Shown: piece after piece, positions 59,881 through 64,000 of the stretch
How the letters are laid out: each line of letters begins with the position of its first letter
How positions within the stretch are numbered: the stretch's first letter is position 1
Source of the DNA: Aeromicrobium marinum DSM 15272
GTDB lineage: Bacteria > Actinomycetota > Actinomycetes > Propionibacteriales > Nocardioidaceae
NCBI RefSeq assembly: GCF_000160775.2
Contig: NZ_CM001024.1
Coordinates: forward strand, 1,228,113-1,292,112
Length of the DNA stretch: 64,000 nucleotides
Direction: 5' to 3'
Notes under the pieces: model-generated
What the model was told of the DNA's origin: nothing
Database searches by the model: none
The model's input: the letters and a program-made list of their open reading frames with translations, nothing else
Position numbers and translations under genes: made by a program

Positions 59881-61575
59881 ATGACCTCGACCCACTACGA
59901 CGTGCTGATCATCGGCTCCGGCTTCGGTGGCTCGGTGACCGCCATGCGTTTGGCGGAGAAGGGGTACCGGGTGGGGGTGCTCGAGGCGGGCAAACGCTAC
60001 GACACCGACGACCTGCCCGCCTCCTCCTGGGACGCCCGTCGGTTCGTCTGGGCGCCACGGCTCGGTTGCTTCGGCATTCAGCGTATCCACCTGCTGCGCG
60101 ACGTCGTCATCTTGGCGGGCGCCGGGGTCGGCGGCGGGTCGCTCAACTATGCGAACACCCTCTATCAACCCCCTGCCCCGTTCTTCAACGATCGACAGTG
60201 GGCGCATATCACCGACTGGCATGCCGAGCTGGACCCGCACTACCAGACGGCACGGCAGATGCTGGGTGTCACACAGAACCCGCACGTGACCCCTTCGGAC
60301 GAGGTGCTACGCGAGGTCGCGCGCGACATGGGAGTGGAGCACACCTTCACGCTGACCCCCGTCGGCGTCTTCTTCGGCGAGCCCGGCAAGGAGGTGCCAG
60401 ACCCGTTCTTCGGCGGGTCGGGGCCGCGCCGTACCGGCTGCACCCAGTGCGGGTCGTGCATGACCGGGTGCCGGGTCGGGGCGAAGAACACCCTGGACAA
60501 GAACTACTTGTACTTCGCGGAGAAGCTCGGGGCCGATATCCGTCCCTTGACCACCGTGGTCGACGTGCGCCCGCACAAGGGAAGCGGGTACGTTGTCGAC
60601 GCCGTCCGCACCGGCAGATCCTTGCGCCGACGCCGCAACCGGCAATCTCTCACGGCCGACCACGTCGTCTTTGCGGCGGGTACCTACAACACCCAAAAGC
60701 TGCTCCACCGGCTCAAGGCCACTGGCTCGCTGCCTCACGTCTCCGACCGGCTGGGCACGCTGACCCGCACCAATTCCGAGTCGATCCTCGGAGCGAAGTC
60801 CCGCGATCGATCCAGCGACTTCACGCGTGGGGTGGCCATCACGTCCTCGATCCACCCCGACGAGTTCACCCACATCGAGCCGGTGCGCTACGGCAAGGGC
60901 AGCAACGCCATGTCCCTGCTCCAGACCGCCCTCACCGATGGGGACGGCCGCGGCCCTCGGTGGTGGCGCTGGCTGCGGACGATCGCGACCCAGCCCTCGC
61001 ACCTGACGTGGTTCAGTCCGCGACGGTGGTCCGAGCGGACGGTGATCCTGCTGGTGATGCAGACGCTGGACAACTCCATCACGGTGCGGTCGAGGAAGAC
61101 CCGCCTCGGTCGCCACACGATCACTTCGGGACCCGGCCACGGGGCACCCAACCCCACCTGGATCCCCGTCGGCAACGAGGCCACCCGTCGCGTCGCCGAG
61201 AAGATCAACGGCGTCGCCGGCGGATCCACAGGGGAGATCGCCAACATCCCCATGACCGCTCACTTCATCGGCGGATGCGCGATCGGAGACTCCCCGGAAA
61301 CAGGGGTCATCGACCCCTACCACCGTCTCTACGGCCACGACGGGATCTTCGTCGTCGACGGCTCCAGCATCTCGGCGAACCTGGGCGTCAACCCCTCGCT
61401 GACGATCACCGCGCAGGCCGAGCGGGCCGCCTCCTTGTGGCCCAACAAGGGCCAGTCGGACCAACGTCCCCCGCTGGGCGCCGACTACCAGCAGCTCTCC
61501 GCCATCGAGCCGGAGCGGCCGGCCTTCACCCACCCAGAAGCGTCCGTCGCCGAGCGCGACCAGCACCGAGCGTGA
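59881..61575 (+). CDS. GMC-family oxidoreductase (cholesterol-oxidase-like)
   Basis: 564 residues. The FAD-binding GSGFGGSVTAMRLAEKG is at ~12-28 and the second FAD loop AGAGVGGGSLNYANTL at ~80-95. A cysteine-rich segment CTQCGSCMTGCRVGAKNT (~187-204) is typical of the ChoD-like subgroup. The C-terminal GMC motif is DGSSISANLGVNPSLTITAQ (~497-516) with the active-site Asn/His region (TAHFIGGCAIG). It oxidises an alcohol, possibly a sterol or long-chain alcohol, to a carbonyl. With the SDR and ALDH nearby it completes an alcohol-to-acid route. Confidence 0.88.
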   Translation: MTSTHYDVLIIGSGFGGSVTAMRLAEKGYRVGVLEAGKRYDTDDLPASSWDARRFVWAPRLGCFGIQRIHLLRDVVILAGAGVGGGSLNYANTLYQPPAPFFNDRQWAHITDWHAELDPHYQTARQMLGVTQNPHVTPSDEVLREVARDMGVEHTFTLTPVGVFFGEPGKEVPDPFFGGSGPRRTGCTQCGSCMTGCRVGAKNTLDKNYLYFAEKLGADIRPLTTVVDVRPHKGSGYVVDAVRTGRSLRRRRNRQSLTADHVVFAAGTYNTQKLLHRLKATGSLPHVSDRLGTLTRTNSESILGAKSRDRSSDFTRGVAITSSIHPDEFTHIEPVRYGKGSNAMSLLQTALTDGDGRGPRWWRWLRTIATQPSHLTWFSPRRWSERTVILLVMQTLDNSITVRSRKTRLGRHTITSGPGHGAPNPTWIPVGNEATRRVAEKINGVAGGSTGEIANIPMTAHFIGGCAIGDSPETGVIDPYHRLYGHDGIFVVDGSSISANLGVNPSLTITAQAERAASLWPNKGQSDQRPPLGADYQQLSAIEPERPAFTHPEASVAERDQHRA

Positions 61576-61608
61576 GCACCCGGCGTGAGCCCAGGGCAGC
61601 ATACGAAC

Positions 61609-61642
61609 ACGACCGCGAGCGGCTCACGCCGCTCGCGGTCGT
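61609..61642. terminator. Bidirectional terminator between GMC oxidase and SDR genes
   Basis: A perfect 14-bp stem (61609-61622 with 61629-61642; core GACCGCGAGCGG) with loop CTCACG lies 34 nt after the GMC stop and 38 nt from the convergent SDR stop. Confidence 0.75.
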
Positions 61643-61680
61643 CCCGGATGGCTCCGTGGCGCGAGATTACGCCGGTCGCA

Positions 61681-62508
61681 TCAGCTGCGACCGACCCGCT
61701 CCACGTAGGCCTGACGCGCCGCGGCATCTACGCGGTCGAGGAAGACGGTGTCGGTCCCGAGCATCGCCCCGAGCTGGGTTGCGACCCGGTCGGGAACGAA
61801 CTTCATCGCTGCCACCATCGTCCCCGCGACACGTGTGACTCGCACGAAAGGTCGCGGGCGTTCGATGAGGTCGGCGGTAGCGCGCGCGATCTCCTGCGGC
61901 TCCGCGTTGCGCATGCCCTTCGCCCCGCTCGTCCCCGAGACCAGCTCAGTGTTGGTGAAGGTCGGACGCACCGTGGACAGCGTGATGCCCGACCTGCGGT
62001 ACTCCTGCCGGGCGGCCTCTGTGAACCCGATGACTGCGAACTTGGTGCCACAGTAGGTCGCGAGCCCCGGGACCGGGAGCTCCCCGGCCAATGAGGCAGT
62101 ATTGATGATGTGGCCGTGGCGCCGGGGCAGCATCCGCTGCAGGGCGATCTTGGTACCGAAGATGACTCCCAGCACGTTGATCTCCACCTGCCGACGGGTG
62201 ACCTCGTCGGCCTCCTCGTGCACGTGCCCCGTCGGCATGACGCCCGCGTTGTTGATGAAGACGTCGACGGACCCCAGCGCCTCCTCGGTCACGTCGAGGA
62301 ACGATTCGATGGACGCCGGGTCGGTCACATCAAGACGCACCGCGACGTCGAGGCCCAGCTCCTCGGCGGCCACCTTGAGCTGGCGCTCGTCGATGTCGCC
62401 GATAGCCACCCGGTGTCCGCGCCGGATGAGCTCTTCTGCGGTGTGGTAGCCGATTCCCCGGGCACCCCCGGTGATGGCGACCACTCGTCGCGCGTTCGTT
62501 GTCGTCAT
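61681..62508 (-). CDS. Short-chain dehydrogenase/reductase
   Basis: 275 residues from ATG 62508 (AAAGGAAC upstream, partly inside the ALDH stop). A classical SDR: TGGARGIG cofactor motif (~13-20), NNAGV (~85), catalytic Ser in INTASLAG (~135) and Tyr-x3-Lys in TYCGTKFAV (~150-158). It probably oxidises or reduces an alcohol/carbonyl pair. It is the second gene of an ALDH-SDR operon with a 14-nt spacer. The C-terminus AYVERVGRS suggests the SDR subgroup found beside flavin monooxygenase and ALDH clusters. Confidence 0.9.
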   Translation of the reverse strand: MTTTNARRVVAITGGARGIGYHTAEELIRRGHRVAIGDIDERQLKVAAEELGLDVAVRLDVTDPASIESFLDVTEEALGSVDVFINNAGVMPTGHVHEEADEVTRRQVEINVLGVIFGTKIALQRMLPRRHGHIINTASLAGELPVPGLATYCGTKFAVIGFTEAARQEYRRSGITLSTVRPTFTNTELVSGTSGAKGMRNAEPQEIARATADLIERPRPFVRVTRVAGTMVAAMKFVPDRVATQLGAMLGTDTVFLDRVDAAARQAYVERVGRS

Positions 62509-62522
62509 GGCTGCTGTTCCTT

Positions 62523-64000
62523 TCAAAGCCCGAGTCGCTGGCGCAGGCCACGGCCGGCGGCCAGGCGCAGCACTCGGGCGGCGATTGCCGTACGCCGTGC
62601 GGAGTACGGGTACCAGGTGAGTTCCTTAGTGGTCAGCGGGAACCTCGGCTCGGTGATGGCCTGGACCCGGCAGTACTTGCGCAGACCCTGCGCGCCGCCG
62701 AGGCGTGCTCCCAGGCCCGAGGACTTCCAGCCGCTGTGGGGTAGCTCCACAGCGAAGAGGTTGCTGAAGACGTCGTTGATGTTGACTGCGCCGACCTCGA
62801 GCTGGCCGGCGATACGGCGACCGCGGGCGACGTCACGTGTCCACACGGTGGCCGAGAGCCCGTACTCGGAATCGTTCGCCAGGACCACCGCCTCGGCCTC
62901 GTCAGCCACCCGCATGACCGGCAGCGTGGGCCCGAACGTCTCCTCGGTCATGCAGGCCATGCTGTGGTCGACGTCGACCAGCAGCGTGGGCGCGAAGAAG
63001 TTGCCATCGTCGCCCCGCGCCCCGCCGACCAGCACGCGCGCACCGGACTCCTGGGCCTCCCGCACATGCCGCTCGACCGTGTCCACCTGCGTCCGGGTCA
63101 CCATGGCGCCGACGTCGTCGCGGACTCGAGAGCCCTGCTTCAGCGCTCCGACGGCCGCGACCATCTTCTCCACGAACCGGTCATAGACCGCGTCCACCAC
63201 GTAGACCCGCTCGACCGAGATGCAGACCTGACCGGAGTTGAAGATGCCGCCCCAGACGATCCCGTGCACGGCCCGATCCAGGTCGGCGTCCTCGAGCACG
63301 ATGGCAGCGTCCTTTCCTCCCAGCTCCAGGCTGACCGGCTTGAGCAGCTGAGCACAGCGCGTGGCCACCCGACGACCCGTCGCCGTCGAACCCGTGAACT
63401 GGACGAAGTCGACAGCCTCGACCACCGCTTCTCCGGTCTCCCCCGCCCCGGCGACGTGCCGGAGGACCGGCGGGGCGCCGATCTCGTGCCACCCCTCAAT
63501 GACGCGCGCACAGGTCAGTGGGGTCATCTCGGACGACTTCGTCAGCACCGCACACCCCGCTGCGAGCGCAGGCGCTGCGTCCATCAGGAAGAGGGTGATC
63601 GGAAAGTTCCACGGGATGATCAGTCCGACCAATGGGTAGGGCCGGTAGCTGCGGGTCAGCCGCTTGGAAAGGCTGAGCAGCCCTCCTGCCCCCACTCGTT
63701 CGGGGGAGAGAAACTCCTTCGCATGGTCGGCGTAGAAAGAGATGAACTCGCACGAGCCGGTTGTCTCCACCAACGCATCAGGGCGGACCTTGCCGGTCTC
63801 TGCGACAAGCAGGTCAGTGAGCTCATCGGTGTGGTCGAGGATCCAGCCCCGCCACTTGCGTAGCCAGTGGGCTCGCACAGCAGGACCCATGTCCCGCCAC
63901 GCGACCTGTGCCGCGCGCAGGTCCTCGGCGGCGGCGCACACGCGGTCGCGGTCGACGATCGGGACCGAACGGAGTGCTTCGCCGTCGGCGGGACGACGGA
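62523..64000 (-). CDS. Aldehyde dehydrogenase (5' partial)
   Basis: About 492 residues are visible; the start lies beyond base 64000. The frame continues through GTG 63941 upstream as RRPADGEALRSVPIVDRD, a normal ALDH N-terminal strand. It is an NAD(P)-dependent enzyme oxidising an aldehyde to an acid. IIPWNFPITLF (~150), ELGGKDAAIVLEDADLD (~245) with the catalytic Glu, FNSGQVCISVERVY with the catalytic Cys (~280), and EETFGPTLPVM (~385) are all present. A basic C-terminal helix (AARVLRLAAGRGLRQRLG) may be a membrane-association tail as in long-chain aldehyde dehydrogenases. It is co-transcribed with the SDR. Confidence 0.92.
   Translation of the reverse strand, partial: RRPADGEALRSVPIVDRDRVCAAAEDLRAAQVAWRDMGPAVRAHWLRKWRGWILDHTDELTDLLVAETGKVRPDALVETTGSCEFISFYADHAKEFLSPERVGAGGLLSLSKRLTRSYRPYPLVGLIIPWNFPITLFLMDAAPALAAGCAVLTKSSEMTPLTCARVIEGWHEIGAPPVLRHVAGAGETGEAVVEAVDFVQFTGSTATGRRVATRCAQLLKPVSLELGGKDAAIVLEDADLDRAVHGIVWGGIFNSGQVCISVERVYVVDAVYDRFVEKMVAAVGALKQGSRVRDDVGAMVTRTQVDTVERHVREAQESGARVLVGGARGDDGNFFAPTLLVDVDHSMACMTEETFGPTLPVMRVADEAEAVVLANDSEYGLSATVWTRDVARGRRIAGQLEVGAVNINDVFSNLFAVELPHSGWKSSGLGARLGGAQGLRKYCRVQAITEPRFPLTTKELTWYPYSARRTAIAARVLRLAAGRGLRQRLGL

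Overview
The window is GC-rich, extremely compact actinobacterial chromosome. GTG starts are common and ATGA/GTGA stop-start overlaps are routine. RbpA, WhiA, OpcA, a yvcK-rapZ-uvrC block, a DUF222/HNH nuclease and a PAC2 protein all point to Actinomycetota. Gene order and protein style suggest Nocardioidaceae (Nocardioides/Aeromicrobium-like); the genus is an inference.

Positions 1-49,470 look like core genome. In order they hold: a DUF222/HNH nuclease (5' cut by the window edge); a secreted alpha/beta hydrolase; a translationally coupled ATP-dependent DNA ligase/DUF2236 pair; an ABC exporter joined to heme A synthase ctaA, with ctaB divergent to the pentose-phosphate operon tkt-tal-pgi-zwf-opcA-pgl; the leftward run uvrA, uvrC-rapZ-yvcK, whiA, gap-pgk-tpiA-secG-rbpA; an MBL-fold hydrolase, lipoprotein, P450 and APC permease; a TerC-family protein under a yybP-ykoY-type (Mn2+) riboswitch; uvrB; a fadA2/fabG4/htdX lipid cluster; a CocE-like hydrolase, tesB, PAC2, dxs, a flavin reductase, aconitase and an RDD protein.

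At about 49,541 the style changes. Only the last 25 or so codons of a TrmA/RlmD-type RNA methyltransferase are present. Mobile DNA follows: a ParD/ParE-type pair, an excisionase-like HTH protein, the first ~40 codons of a tyrosine integrase cut by an IS1380-family element, and an IS3 remnant. This reads as the left edge of an integrated genomic island whose integrase has been destroyed. The visible cargo is: TetR; a BtrH-like/transglutaminase-like pair; a PlsC-like acyltransferase; a hotdog thioesterase; a second TetR divergent from a long-chain-type acyl-CoA dehydrogenase; a decayed gene; a GMC (cholesterol-oxidase-like) oxidoreductase; an SDR; and an aldehyde dehydrogenase cut by the right edge. 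Together they suggest oxidation and acyl-transfer of a lipidic alcohol or acid; the substrate is unknown.

The main regulatory themes are as follows. (i) At least fifteen genes have a TANNNT -10 hexamer 6-7 nt before the start codon and no Shine-Dalgarno, which is the leaderless-mRNA signature; in three places the TAG stop of the upstream gene is part of that hexamer. (ii) A Mn2+ riboswitch leader carries an 8-bp anti-Shine-Dalgarno. (iii) Palindromic operators lie upstream of aconitase, between fadA2 and fabG4, and between the second TetR and the acyl-CoA dehydrogenase. (iv) A 63-nt essentially perfect palindrome lies beyond aconitase. No tRNA, rRNA or CRISPR array was recognised.
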